Shown one piece after another: positions 46,207 to 54,973 of a stretch of DNA of 64,000 nucleotides. A program made the position numbers and the translations under genes. Within the stretch, counting starts at the first letter, position 1. Each line of letters begins with the position of its first letter. Below the pieces are notes generated by a model that ran no database searches, was not told the origin of the DNA, and was given only the letters and a program-made list of their open reading frames with translations. This stretch comes from an uncultured Shewanella sp. (lineage in GTDB: Bacteria; Pseudomonadota; Gammaproteobacteria; Enterobacterales; Shewanellaceae), in contig NZ_CANLKR010000013.1 of assembly GCF_947491715.1 (NCBI RefSeq), positions 1 to 64,000 of the forward strand. The letters are read 5' to 3'.

Positions 46207-46860
46207 TCATAATAAATCCTGTTGAGTCGCGGTTTCAGCTTGTGCTTCTAAGCTAAGACTTTCCGTTTCGTCAATAAAACGTATCACCTCATACAAGTAA
46301 TCCAGCTTACCTGTCGCCATGTAGATTTGCTTCTCACTATTAGGCTTAATCAAATAGCCCAGTTCAACCAAACGCTTAAAAACAAGCTTAAGCTGAACAT
46401 CGGTTTGGCTACTGGTCGAGCCAAATAATCGATAATGGCTGATCCTTGCCAATTGTTCGCGAAAGGCTGGCGTATCTTCAATGCGCTCTTGTAACTCTGT
46501 CAAACGAATGGTGGCACCTTGCGTTAAAGGGGCATCTTGACCACTGGACTCTTGCACCAAGACTAGCCATTCCACCAAGGGGGTTAAACTCGTGCAAATA
46601 GTCTTAAATTGTCCAGAGATAACTTTTTGCTCTTTCTCACCTAACTGTAAATAGCCGCAAAAAAAGACATCGCCTTCCGCTGCCGTACTTAAAGTTCGGT
46701 TAATTTGATTAAGGTAAGCTTCAATTCGCTCACGAGTCGCCGCATTTTGCAATGCACGCCAAGCCTCTTCATTGGTTGTTCGGCAAATAAATTCACCGCG
46801 CAGCAATGATTCAATCACAGCGCTCGTGCCCACTAATACGGTTTCATTTGACTCAGGCAT
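46207..46860 (-). CDS. MksE-like (DUF4194-type) condensin subunit
   Basis: A 217-residue protein whose stretch PAFREQLARISHYRLFGST with KLVFKRLVELGYLI resembles MksE/JetB tandem winged-helix proteins that bind the kleisin. Its ATG overlaps the SMC stop in a TGATG arrangement, so translation is coupled. The kleisin gene follows about 57 bases later. The last 20 residues are a Glu/Gln-rich tail. Confidence 0.72.
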   Translation of the reverse strand: MPESNETVLVGTSAVIESLLRGEFICRTTNEEAWRALQNAATRERIEAYLNQINRTLSTAAEGDVFFCGYLQLGEKEQKVISGQFKTICTSLTPLVEWLVLVQESSGQDAPLTQGATIRLTELQERIEDTPAFREQLARISHYRLFGSTSSQTDVQLKLVFKRLVELGYLIKPNSEKQIYMATGKLDYLYEVIRFIDETESLSLEAQAETATQQDLL

Positions 46861-49800
46861 CAGCTTGCTTCCTTATTCAAAATCTTTCTCTGCTTTAACT
46901 TTTCGCTGATAGCATTCACTTGGGGTTTCACAACTTGTAATTGCCGCGTTTGCTTATTGATAATGTAACGATTTGAAAACAGGTTCAGTACCTCTGACTC
47001 AGGATTAGGGAACGCCCCTAATACGGCAATATTATTATTGCCACAAGCATCAAATATTTTCTTCACATTGCCATGGTGTAAGGTGCCTAGCTCATCGATA
47101 GGCCAATGGATCACCACATCGGCTTTTCCTCTCAATAACCGCGTAAAGGCCAATAAAAACTTACATAAAATCAGATAAGCCATGCCATGGCTGGAAGATT
47201 CATTCAATTGCCTGTCGGTGCGAATGATCAAATCACTGTTGCCCTCTTTTAAACGCAGCTCGATTTCCAATAATTTCGCGATCCCACCTGTCAGTGCAGA
47301 GCGGCCAATAATATCTAAGGCGCGGCGCATACTCACAATGTAATCTTCATTAGGAAGACCAATAAAGCCCTCATTTTTCCACTGAGTATAAGCACTGACA
47401 AAGGCCCCCAATTCTGGCCAAAACTCCAATTCGCTAATACGCGAACGGATCTTCACTTGCGAGCCTGATACACCATCAAGGAACAACTCTTCACTGACTT
47501 CACGAGTAATTCGAGCACTTTGGGTCACAATGCGTCTATCGATATCCACGAGCACATCATAAAATGCGGTTAAATCCACACCAAACATACGTCCTTGTTC
47601 TCGCAGTGCCATCACAGATTGAGGCACCATTACATTGAGTAACTGAGCCAGTTGAGGCACTAATTTTTGATAATCCAGTAAACGAATAGACTTATCATTA
47701 ATTGAGCTTGACTCTTCACGGGCTCGCTCCCAAAACTCAGCAAGACCAGAGCCTGATTGACTCACAATAACAGAATCAAAATGGTCGACATATTGCTTCA
47801 CCGATCTCAGTAAATTATCCCGCTTTAATAATGATTCTTCACCTTGCCTTAAGCGTTCGAATAACAGACCTTCTGCTCCATCTGCATTTTTCGGTAGCTT
47901 AAGTTCTGCCAATTTACGCAAGAGGTGGCGTAATTTACTGAGATTTTCAGACGCTTCGACTTGAGCAGAGTCCGACAGTTTACGTTTCGCATCAAGCTCA
48001 TCTCGCTCTATTTTCATGGTTTTGGCTTGGGCTTTTAATGCGTGTTCTAATTGAGCCGATTCTTTCTTCACTTCATTTAGCTGGGCTTGCAATTTCGGTT
48101 TACGCTTAAGCCAAGTATGTTGATACCAGTCATCAAAACGCAATACTTCGCTGCGGCGTAACTCTGCTGCCGCAATATTCTCCTCGAGCTTGGCAATGTT
48201 TTGTTTCAGTTTAAGAATATGGGCTTCATCAACACCACGAGATTTCAGTTCATTCTTATACCATTTCTCACACGCTTTCTTATCGTCTTTCGCCGCAGCG
48301 CGTCGCTGCTCAATACTGACTTTGACTTGATTAAGCGCCGTTTCAATCACCCCTATCACATCTTGCCAGTAGGCTTTTTTCTCCATCACTAAGCTAAGCA
48401 TTTGTTCTTTATGATCAGCTTGCCAGTCTAATTCGCTTTGCTTTAACTGTTTAATCTCTGTGTTGATTAAAGTGAGCTGCTGTTGCGATGCCTTTTTTCT
48501 AACGGCCAAGGCTTGATTAATTTTTTCTTGCTCGTTGCGTTTCTCATCTAATAAACGGCGCAGATCTTCACGACTGTTTTGATAAGCTGTTCTGGCAACT
48601 GTCTGTTCCCGGCTGATTTTCTCAAGCAGCTCTGTCGCCGCAATTAACTTATTCTCAGCCTCTTTTTGCCGCTCTTTTGCACTTTCAAGGGCTTCTTCGG
48701 CTTTACAGTGCTCAACACGCAGAGCCTGCTCTGATTGCGCAAAACTAGGGGTATTGATAGTGTTGAGATCGATACCAATACCATAAAGGCCACTCAAACT
48801 CTCTTCTAATGCTTGAGGGTTTAAATCACTACGATGTAATAATGATTCATTGATCACTTTCCCTATATGGGTCTCCCACTCTTTGACATTCGAGCGTAAA
48901 AACTCCAGTAGCGTATGGGAACCTGGAAACAGCACATGCTCCACTTTATCAAGCTCAGCTTGGCATTCACTCACTCGAAGCGTGGCAATACGCAACACTT
49001 CATGGGATTGCTCACGCGCTTTTTGACACTTGCGCTCTTCATTTGTCATACGCTCAAAGTGAGCATTACAGGCTTCTTGATCTTCATCCGCCCGCGCAAT
49101 ACGCTCATCAAACACAGCCAATGCCATTTTCTCATCTTCTGTGTAAGCCAGATTATTCACAGCCAAAGATAGCTGAGCTTGAGTGACTTTAAGCTCATAA
49201 CCTTGCTCGCTAAATTCAGCTTTTTTGTCATCAAAGGTTTGACGCCATTCTTTTTCTAATGCTTCAATATCGGTACGAGCTTGATGATTTTGACTGTCTA
49301 ATGTCACTCTTTGCGTGTCTTGCTCAGCATGTAACTGCTCAAGGGCCTGATTTAACTGCTCACCAATTTGACTGCGTCTTGCGTTATAAGCCGCTTCCAC
49401 ATCTTGATGCTGCTCAGTTTGTAATTTATGTTGCTCTATAAAAGCGGTTTTATCGTTTTGCCAAGTGGATAACTGTTCTAAGTTCGCTTTAGCCTGTTCA
49501 ATATCAGTTTCAAGAAAGGCATCATACTGATTTTCAATGGACTCGAGCTCATCTTCACATTTAGCCACATCACCTTTTGCCGCCGATAAATCTAAATTCA
49601 ACTCATCACGCTGAAATTTCCACTGCTTATCCAGCTGCTGTAAAGCATGATTGTGTTGTTTCGATAATGCTTGATTCGCTTCTTGACGCTCAATTTCGGC
49701 GCACTCATCTTGAACATAACCTTGGCTTAAACCACTTAAACGTAGCTCTACACTCAATAATTGATCAAACTCTTGTTCTAGCTTATTAAACTCCGGCCGA

Positions 49801-50540
49801 ATTTTTTCAAACTCTTGAATAAGCTGACTTTCACGGATCCAAGCTTCGACATGTTGAGGGTTAAGACGTGAACTCGGCGGCACAACACCTTCTTCTTCTA
49901 AAATAGCCGCCACCATGGACTTCACGGTTTCCATTTTCCCTTCTTTAGAATGCACCGCTTTAGCCAGTTTCTCTATGTGGCGCAATCCATGTTCAGGATC
50001 ACATAAGGAAAACTGCTTCGCATAGGTACGCAATTCTCCACGCTGACCTCCCGCACTCAATAAAGCTTTATCATTTTGAATAATGGCACGATATTCTCGA
50101 GTGTTAAGCAACTTAGTTATGCTTACTCCCCCTCGCTTAAATTCACGCCCCAATTCTGCCATGGTATAGCAAAGCAATTGCTTACTATCACGACTCTTGG
50201 TGTAATCTTCAAGTTCAAAACCTTTCGCAACGAAGCGATAGTTCACCCCTTTTCCATCACCCGCCGATGCCAAAATACCTTGATAAAACAAGCCATCAGA
50301 TTTCTCATATTCAAAAATGATATAACTGGACTCATGAGGTAAATACCAGCGCTCAAAACTATCTCGAGTCGACGGGACCACTCGACTTGGATATTCACCA
50401 TAAAAAACAGGAACCAAACGTTGTAATGTTGTTTTTCCTGATGCATTGGTGCCGCAGATATTGGTATGTCCATTCAACTTAAGTTCGACCACGCCAGGTA
50501 AATGAGTGTCGATGAGTATGATGCGATGTAAACTTGGCAT
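46860..50540 (-). CDS. MukB/MksB-like SMC ATPase
   Basis: A 1226-residue condensin ATPase. Walker A is GTNASGKTT near residues 30-38. Long coiled coils, rich in Glu, Lys, Gln and Leu, span about 230-1000 with a non-helical hinge region in the middle. The C-terminal head has an SSSHGMAYLILCKF signature helix and a Walker B VVIHWPIDELGTL. It is shorter than MukB (about 1,490) and longer than many MksB. It is the first gene of a three-gene operon. No JetD-like nuclease gene is adjacent, which argues for chromosome maintenance rather than a Wadjet defence cassette. Confidence 0.85.
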   Translation of the reverse strand: MPSLHRIILIDTHLPGVVELKLNGHTNICGTNASGKTTLQRLVPVFYGEYPSRVVPSTRDSFERWYLPHESSYIIFEYEKSDGLFYQGILASAGDGKGVNYRFVAKGFELEDYTKSRDSKQLLCYTMAELGREFKRGGVSITKLLNTREYRAIIQNDKALLSAGGQRGELRTYAKQFSLCDPEHGLRHIEKLAKAVHSKEGKMETVKSMVAAILEEEGVVPPSSRLNPQHVEAWIRESQLIQEFEKIRPEFNKLEQEFDQLLSVELRLSGLSQGYVQDECAEIERQEANQALSKQHNHALQQLDKQWKFQRDELNLDLSAAKGDVAKCEDELESIENQYDAFLETDIEQAKANLEQLSTWQNDKTAFIEQHKLQTEQHQDVEAAYNARRSQIGEQLNQALEQLHAEQDTQRVTLDSQNHQARTDIEALEKEWRQTFDDKKAEFSEQGYELKVTQAQLSLAVNNLAYTEDEKMALAVFDERIARADEDQEACNAHFERMTNEERKCQKAREQSHEVLRIATLRVSECQAELDKVEHVLFPGSHTLLEFLRSNVKEWETHIGKVINESLLHRSDLNPQALEESLSGLYGIGIDLNTINTPSFAQSEQALRVEHCKAEEALESAKERQKEAENKLIAATELLEKISREQTVARTAYQNSREDLRRLLDEKRNEQEKINQALAVRKKASQQQLTLINTEIKQLKQSELDWQADHKEQMLSLVMEKKAYWQDVIGVIETALNQVKVSIEQRRAAAKDDKKACEKWYKNELKSRGVDEAHILKLKQNIAKLEENIAAAELRRSEVLRFDDWYQHTWLKRKPKLQAQLNEVKKESAQLEHALKAQAKTMKIERDELDAKRKLSDSAQVEASENLSKLRHLLRKLAELKLPKNADGAEGLLFERLRQGEESLLKRDNLLRSVKQYVDHFDSVIVSQSGSGLAEFWERAREESSSINDKSIRLLDYQKLVPQLAQLLNVMVPQSVMALREQGRMFGVDLTAFYDVLVDIDRRIVTQSARITREVSEELFLDGVSGSQVKIRSRISELEFWPELGAFVSAYTQWKNEGFIGLPNEDYIVSMRRALDIIGRSALTGGIAKLLEIELRLKEGNSDLIIRTDRQLNESSSHGMAYLILCKFLLAFTRLLRGKADVVIHWPIDELGTLHHGNVKKIFDACGNNNIAVLGAFPNPESEVLNLFSNRYIINKQTRQLQVVKPQVNAISEKLKQRKILNKEAS

Positions 50541-50719
50541 TTCTTTCCTTTTCCAACGCCTGCAAAACTGCAGCGAAACCTTGGCTCAACTAAAAATAAA
50601 ACAGTCAGTTGAGTAAAATGAGATTGAGCGGGTAATAATCAAGGGGGGTAAATTAAAACAAAATGACGCGCTTAGCAAACCTAAAGAAAAGGTCACTAAA
50701 AAGAAAATGAAAAAAAAGA

Positions 50720-50757
50720 GGGAAAAACAAGCACAAGTGAGCAAAAGCTCACTTGTG
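50720..50757 (-). terminator. terminator after the DUF3581 gene
   Basis: CACAAGTGAGC (50732-50742) and GCTCACTTGTG (50747-50757) form a perfect eleven-base stem around AAAA. On the minus strand CTTG and TTTTT follow. It ends the DUF3581 transcript before the condensin operon promoter region. Confidence 0.9.
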
Positions 50758-50764
50758 TAAAGAG

Positions 50765-51472
50765 TTACGCACTCGCGGCTAATCTAAAACCTTCATATTG
50801 TTCGCACATTTGTTGCATTTGGGCTTCATCAATGGCTCTTAGGCCACTTAAGACGAGTGTTTTTTCACCCGTACCAACCAACTGATCGCCACAGTGCAAT
50901 TCAAATTTTAATATCACATCACCTCGCTTACCATCGATCTTTAACGTTTTCTCAATCAAACTTAAACGAACATCAGAAAAAACTAAAGTGTGAAGGTCAA
51001 TTGACATACTTTCATAGATAATCAAAGGGCGGGCAGGATTCACCATTACCCCTTGCGCTTTCATCATAGGCACCAGAACATGAATAAAATTCAGTCCAGA
51101 AAAAGCCACGTAACTGCGAATAAAAGCTTCTGTTTGTGTTGAGCAATGGGTAACTTCACCACTGCGATGAACCGTTAAATAACGCTTATCTTTATCATCA
51201 CACACAGTGAAATCTTTCTCTTCATGCCCTGGAAAGACTAAAGGTGTGTTATCACCTACCATGCCTTCAAATTTAAAGGTCATTTTTTGACTTAAACCAT
51301 ATTCGGTTAAAGTTAAGGCAAAAAGTAAGTCTCCAGGCACACAAAATCGCTTCGCATTCACATCATGAATAGGATTAAAATCTTGAGCCACACTCTTAGC
51401 GAACGCACTCGCCTGAGTTTGGCTAACCGAAATAACTTGATTTTTTTTATTAAAATAAGGATTTAAAAACAT
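50765..51472 (-). CDS. DUF3581 family protein
   Basis: A 235-residue soluble protein. FAKSVAQDFNPIHDVNAKRFCVPGDLLFALTL is a hot-dog-fold dehydratase-like opening, in which NPIH resembles the MaoC-type active segment. That pattern and the length match DUF3581, common in Shewanella. ATG at 51472 is preferred to GTG at 51487 although neither has a strong ribosome site. Function unknown; an acyl-thioester ligand is plausible from the fold. Confidence 0.78.
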   Translation of the reverse strand: MFLNPYFNKKNQVISVSQTQASAFAKSVAQDFNPIHDVNAKRFCVPGDLLFALTLTEYGLSQKMTFKFEGMVGDNTPLVFPGHEEKDFTVCDDKDKRYLTVHRSGEVTHCSTQTEAFIRSYVAFSGLNFIHVLVPMMKAQGVMVNPARPLIIYESMSIDLHTLVFSDVRLSLIEKTLKIDGKRGDVILKFELHCGDQLVGTGEKTLVLSGLRAIDEAQMQQMCEQYEGFRLAASA

Positions 51473-51824
51473 ACTGCTTATTAACACTTAATATAAGTCA
51501 AAAAATAGCCGCGAAGTATACAGCAATTCCTCTTCTTTACTCACCCGATGAGCTAAATAAGCAGGAAATCACCAGTAAAACAGTCAACAATCGTCTAAAA
51601 CATTTGAAAAAAGAATGATATCACTGAACAAAATAGAAAAAAGGACTTCAATGAAGTCACACACAAAGTGGTATTGTCATGAGAGAGTGATGAAAGAATC
51701 ATGAAATGATATTAATGATTGAGACCCACAAAACTTGACACAAAAGGCCTTTAAATCCTCCTAAAATATCAGAGCACCAAAGGGCACTCTGGCTCAATTA
51801 AGGTAAAACTTTTACACCATTTGT
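51473..51824. other. intergenic region between DUF3581 and carbonic anhydrase genes
   Basis: A 352-base AT-rich stretch. It should hold the DUF3581 promoter and the end of the carbonic anhydrase transcript. I see no gene, clear terminator or repeat. Confidence 0.5.
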
Positions 51825-52568
51825 TTACTGTATGATCATTCTGGCATTTACTGATTGAACGGGTCGATTATTGCCATGGGGGAACAATTGAGAAAATTGC
51901 TTAATTTGTGCTTTTGACGCCGTAATAGGCTCTTTCATCACAAACCATTGTACGCCTTCAGTACAAGGGGGTGTCGTTAATGACCCATTAAAGCGGTAAT
52001 ATTTATCTTGTTTCGGCAAAAGCTTATTGATATTCACAGCTGCACTTAACGCAACCTCTTGCCCGACTTTTTTCGGCATGCTGTTCCAAATTTTTTCAAG
52101 CTCTGGATTATAAGCGCCTTCTTTAAACATCACCCCCACCACCGCTAGATGGCCAGCTTTATCTGCATTCACGAAATGTACTTCCATTGGAAAAGATTCA
52201 CCCTCAATCGTATTCTCACTCGGTGAATGAAAGTGAAGCTGCTTTAAATCAAACTGTTCATTTTCAATATTAATACGACTCCCCTTGCCATACACAACTT
52301 CAATGGTATGACCATTATTAAGCACTTCCGTTCCCCCTGCTTGGTACTGAATATTCAATTTAGGCAGTTCACCCTTAACCATTCCCGTTAAATTAATGGG
52401 TGATTGATTGACACCTTTAGCACAGGTCGTGAAATCAGGCGCTAATGTTCCCCAATGGTTAGGTCCAGTATCACCAGAATACCCCCAATGTGTTTGATCG
52501 GCAGCCAAGGTCACATGTGACACTAAACCTATTGAAACAGCACAAAACACGGACAAAACATTCTTCAT
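51825..52568 (-). CDS. periplasmic alpha-class carbonic anhydrase
   Basis: This enzyme hydrates CO2 to bicarbonate in the periplasm. A Sec signal peptide covers residues 1-22 (ending LAA). The mature protein opens HWGYSGDTGPNHWG. Zinc ligands are in LHFHSPSEN (two His) and MEVHFVN (third His). The C-terminal FNGSLTTPPCTEGVQWFV segment is diagnostic, and two cysteines (in TTCAKG and PPCTEG) could form the usual disulfide. Length 247 residues is normal. It is a single gene. Confidence 0.96.
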   Translation of the reverse strand: MKNVLSVFCAVSIGLVSHVTLAADQTHWGYSGDTGPNHWGTLAPDFTTCAKGVNQSPINLTGMVKGELPKLNIQYQAGGTEVLNNGHTIEVVYGKGSRINIENEQFDLKQLHFHSPSENTIEGESFPMEVHFVNADKAGHLAVVGVMFKEGAYNPELEKIWNSMPKKVGQEVALSAAVNINKLLPKQDKYYRFNGSLTTPPCTEGVQWFVMKEPITASKAQIKQFSQLFPHGNNRPVQSVNARMIIQ

Positions 52569-52812
52569 ACAATTTTACTCCTGTATACACTAGTGAAAGA
52601 TGACAAACGCGGTGATAATTTAATCACCACCTGATTAAGAAGGCAAAACCTAAAAGAAATTATCGATTATAAATAAGTAGTGATAACACTATAAATACTT
52701 ATAAAATACATTAAGATCATTAAAAACTTTAAAAATAAAACTTTATTATCATTTTACCTATCCCTGACATAGATTGGATGTCGTTAAATCAATATAATGA
52801 AAAGGAATGTGC

Positions 52813-53805
52813 ATGCGCAATTTATTGACTTTATTACTTTTACTGATTGTTTTGGGGTGTAATGCATTTCCTCAACCCAGCGATGATAACAAGCTGCTCA
52901 ATAGCAATACAGATGGCAATAACCCGTCACATAACACTTCGGTATTGTCTAAAAAACAATGGGCTCACGGCGCAGAAAACTGTGATGGCAACCAAGATCC
53001 TATTTTGGATATTTACCAACATACTCTTGATACTTTTATCATCAGACAAAATAAGTGCTTAACCTACGAGGCCCCCTTCATCTATATCCTTATCGGAAAA
53101 GAAAGAATATTGGTTATAGACACTGGTGCTATCGAAAAAGCAGAGGAATTCTCGCTACATGCCCAAATAAAATCAGCTATTGGTTTGATGCATCAAGATA
53201 AAAAGTGGCTCGTCATTCACACGCATTCCCATCGCGATCATACTGCTGGCGATCAGGCTTTTTCTGCTCAATCTAAAGTGAAGCTCGTTGGTACTAAAGC
53301 CACCGATATTCAAGAATTTTTCGGCTTTCAAAGTTGGCCAAATGAAATTGCTCACGTTGAATTAGGTGAAAGAAAAGTAACCATAATTCCCACCCCAGGG
53401 CATCAAGAAGAAGCCATCAGTATTTACGATCCGACCACCCAATGGCTGCTAACAGGCGACAGTTTATACCCAGGTAAAATTTACATTAAAAACTGGCAAG
53501 CCTACAACACAAGCATTCGCCGCTTGCTTGATTTTTCAAACCAGCATGTGATTAAAGCCATATTAGGCGCCCATATTGAAATGACAAACCAGCCCGGTCG
53601 TGATTACCCTATCGGCACTCAATATCAACCTAATGAGCACCCGTTGGATTTATCCGTCTCAGACTTACATAAACTCAATTTTACGCTTGAAAAGTATCAA
53701 GAAGAGGCGCCAGATAATGCATTAGTTTTCGATAATTTCATTGTAGAGCCAATGGGCTTTTTCCAACGAACAATGAGTGACATTTTTCGGTTTTTTAACA
53801 CATAA
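52813..53805 (+). CDS. metallo-beta-lactamase-fold lipoprotein
   Basis: A 330-residue MBL-fold hydrolase exported as a lipoprotein (signal ending VLGC). ATG at 52813 is used because AGGA is then six bases away; ATG at 52807 is too close. Zinc motifs are HSHRDH in IHTHSHRDHTAGD, PTPGHQEEAI and LTGDSLYPG. The family includes lactamases, glyoxalase II-like and other hydrolases; the distance between motifs does not single out a beta-lactamase. It is a single gene convergent with the peroxiredoxin gene. Confidence 0.88.
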   Translation: MRNLLTLLLLLIVLGCNAFPQPSDDNKLLNSNTDGNNPSHNTSVLSKKQWAHGAENCDGNQDPILDIYQHTLDTFIIRQNKCLTYEAPFIYILIGKERILVIDTGAIEKAEEFSLHAQIKSAIGLMHQDKKWLVIHTHSHRDHTAGDQAFSAQSKVKLVGTKATDIQEFFGFQSWPNEIAHVELGERKVTIIPTPGHQEEAISIYDPTTQWLLTGDSLYPGKIYIKNWQAYNTSIRRLLDFSNQHVIKAILGAHIEMTNQPGRDYPIGTQYQPNEHPLDLSVSDLHKLNFTLEKYQEEAPDNALVFDNFIVEPMGFFQRTMSDIFRFFNT

Positions 53806-53816
53806 CAACACGCTGA

Positions 53817-53841
53817 AATAAGGGCCTTAAAGCCCTTATTC
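53817..53841. terminator. bidirectional terminator between MBL and peroxiredoxin genes
   Basis: AATAAGGGC and GCCCTTATT pair around six bases between two convergent genes, with A and T flanks on either side. Confidence 0.85.
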
Positions 53842-53846
53842 TTAAA

Positions 53847-54380
53847 TTAACGCTTTTCAATACCCAGCTTTTTTAAATTATTCGCAATATCTTCCGCGGC
53901 CGTGTTGGCATTGATGTCATCATCAATTTTCAAAATAGTGCCATCTTTGCCAATATAAAAAGTTTCGCGGCTAGCAACCCCTAAAAAATTAAGCACATCA
54001 TAAGCTTTTGCTGTTGCCTTAGTGGGATCACTTAGCATGGGGAAATCAACACTCTCTTTTTTAGCAAAGTCTTGATTATCTTCTAAAGGATCCACACTTG
54101 CCATCATATATACCGCATTATACGCTCGAATTAACGCGCCATTTTGCACTAAAGAACGGCACTCTTGAGTACAGACTTTGGTATTCGCCATGGGATACCA
54201 AGCCAGCACTACGGTTTGCTTACCTAAATAATCACTCAGCTGATAAAACTCCCCATTAGTGGCTTGTAATTTAAAATTAGGTGCCTTATCACCGACTTTG
54301 AGTGATGCTGCATTCACAAAAAAACTCATCATCGATAATAAGAGTATTAACACTCGATTCACTGTAATGTACTTAATCAT
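53847..54380 (-). CDS. exported peroxiredoxin (AhpC/TSA, PrxQ-like)
   Basis: A thiol peroxidase of 177 residues with an N-terminal signal peptide (1-24, ending NAA), so it acts in the periplasm. The catalytic segment is WYPMANTKVCTQEC, with the peroxidatic Cys followed four residues later by a second Cys, as in BCP/PrxQ enzymes. DYLGKQTVVLAWYP and YIGKDGTI are family-typical. Periplasmic export is less common for this class. It has no gene partner. Confidence 0.9.
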   Translation of the reverse strand: MIKYITVNRVLILLLSMMSFFVNAASLKVGDKAPNFKLQATNGEFYQLSDYLGKQTVVLAWYPMANTKVCTQECRSLVQNGALIRAYNAVYMMASVDPLEDNQDFAKKESVDFPMLSDPTKATAKAYDVLNFLGVASRETFYIGKDGTILKIDDDINANTAAEDIANNLKKLGIEKR

Positions 54381-54433
54381 ATTAACCCCTTCATTTTAAA
54401 ATCCTCTTAATTGAATCACTATAGCCATGATAC

Positions 54434-54850
54434 TTAACCATCCAATCCTTCATAGGCTAAATCATAAGCCTTGGCCAAATCTTGTGTCTTAGGTTGTAAA
54501 GCTTTACGGTCTTTTTCACGCTTATCCGTCGCTCTGAGTGTAGCAGGATGAATAAATGCCACTTCACACTGCATCACCGCGAGTAAAACCCCTTCTATAA
54601 GAAATGTTCCAGCCCCTCCCGCACCTTGCCCTGTGGTCGCGCGGCGATTCATCATCACTTTCTGTACATTACATTCTTGGCAATAAGCCTTGATGTCTGC
54701 CACAAACTTCGCAACATCCTTCTGAGAAGGGTGTTTAGGCAGGCTCAATTTATTTTCTTTAATAGTGCTTAATTCATGCTGCTCTCGCGTACCCGACAAG
54801 GTCACCATTCTAATATCGTTAGCCTTTAATAATAATCCTGCAACTACCAC
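54434..54850 (-). CDS. DUF3010 family protein
   Basis: A 138-residue soluble protein resembling DUF3010 (RNase H-like fold, function unknown). Features are VVAGLLLKANDIRMVTLSG at the start, NRRATTGQGAGGAGTF in the middle and AKAYDLAYEG at the end. It starts with GTG, with GGGGA about nine bases upstream. It has its own promoter and no obvious partner. Confidence 0.78.
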   Translation of the reverse strand: MVVAGLLLKANDIRMVTLSGTREQHELSTIKENKLSLPKHPSQKDVAKFVADIKAYCQECNVQKVMMNRRATTGQGAGGAGTFLIEGVLLAVMQCEVAFIHPATLRATDKREKDRKALQPKTQDLAKAYDLAYEGLDG

Positions 54851-54973
54851 GGTATCTTTCCCCCTCAGTGTTCACTCTGCAAACATTTCAATCTAATAAA
54901 TAAAAAACGGCAGCCTCTCAGACCGCCGTCCGTCACTAAAAAAGAGTGCGCTAAAAAAGAACACTTCTAAAAA

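Noticed and set aside
46860..50540. A Wadjet (JetABCD) anti-plasmid system
   Set aside because: No JetD-like Toprim nuclease gene is adjacent and the gene order differs. The complex could still be related, so it is kept as a finding with a neutral name.
52813..53805. A beta-lactamase resistance gene
   Set aside because: Only the generic MBL metal motifs are seen. Nothing specific to a B1 or B3 lactamase is evident, and there is no resistance context.
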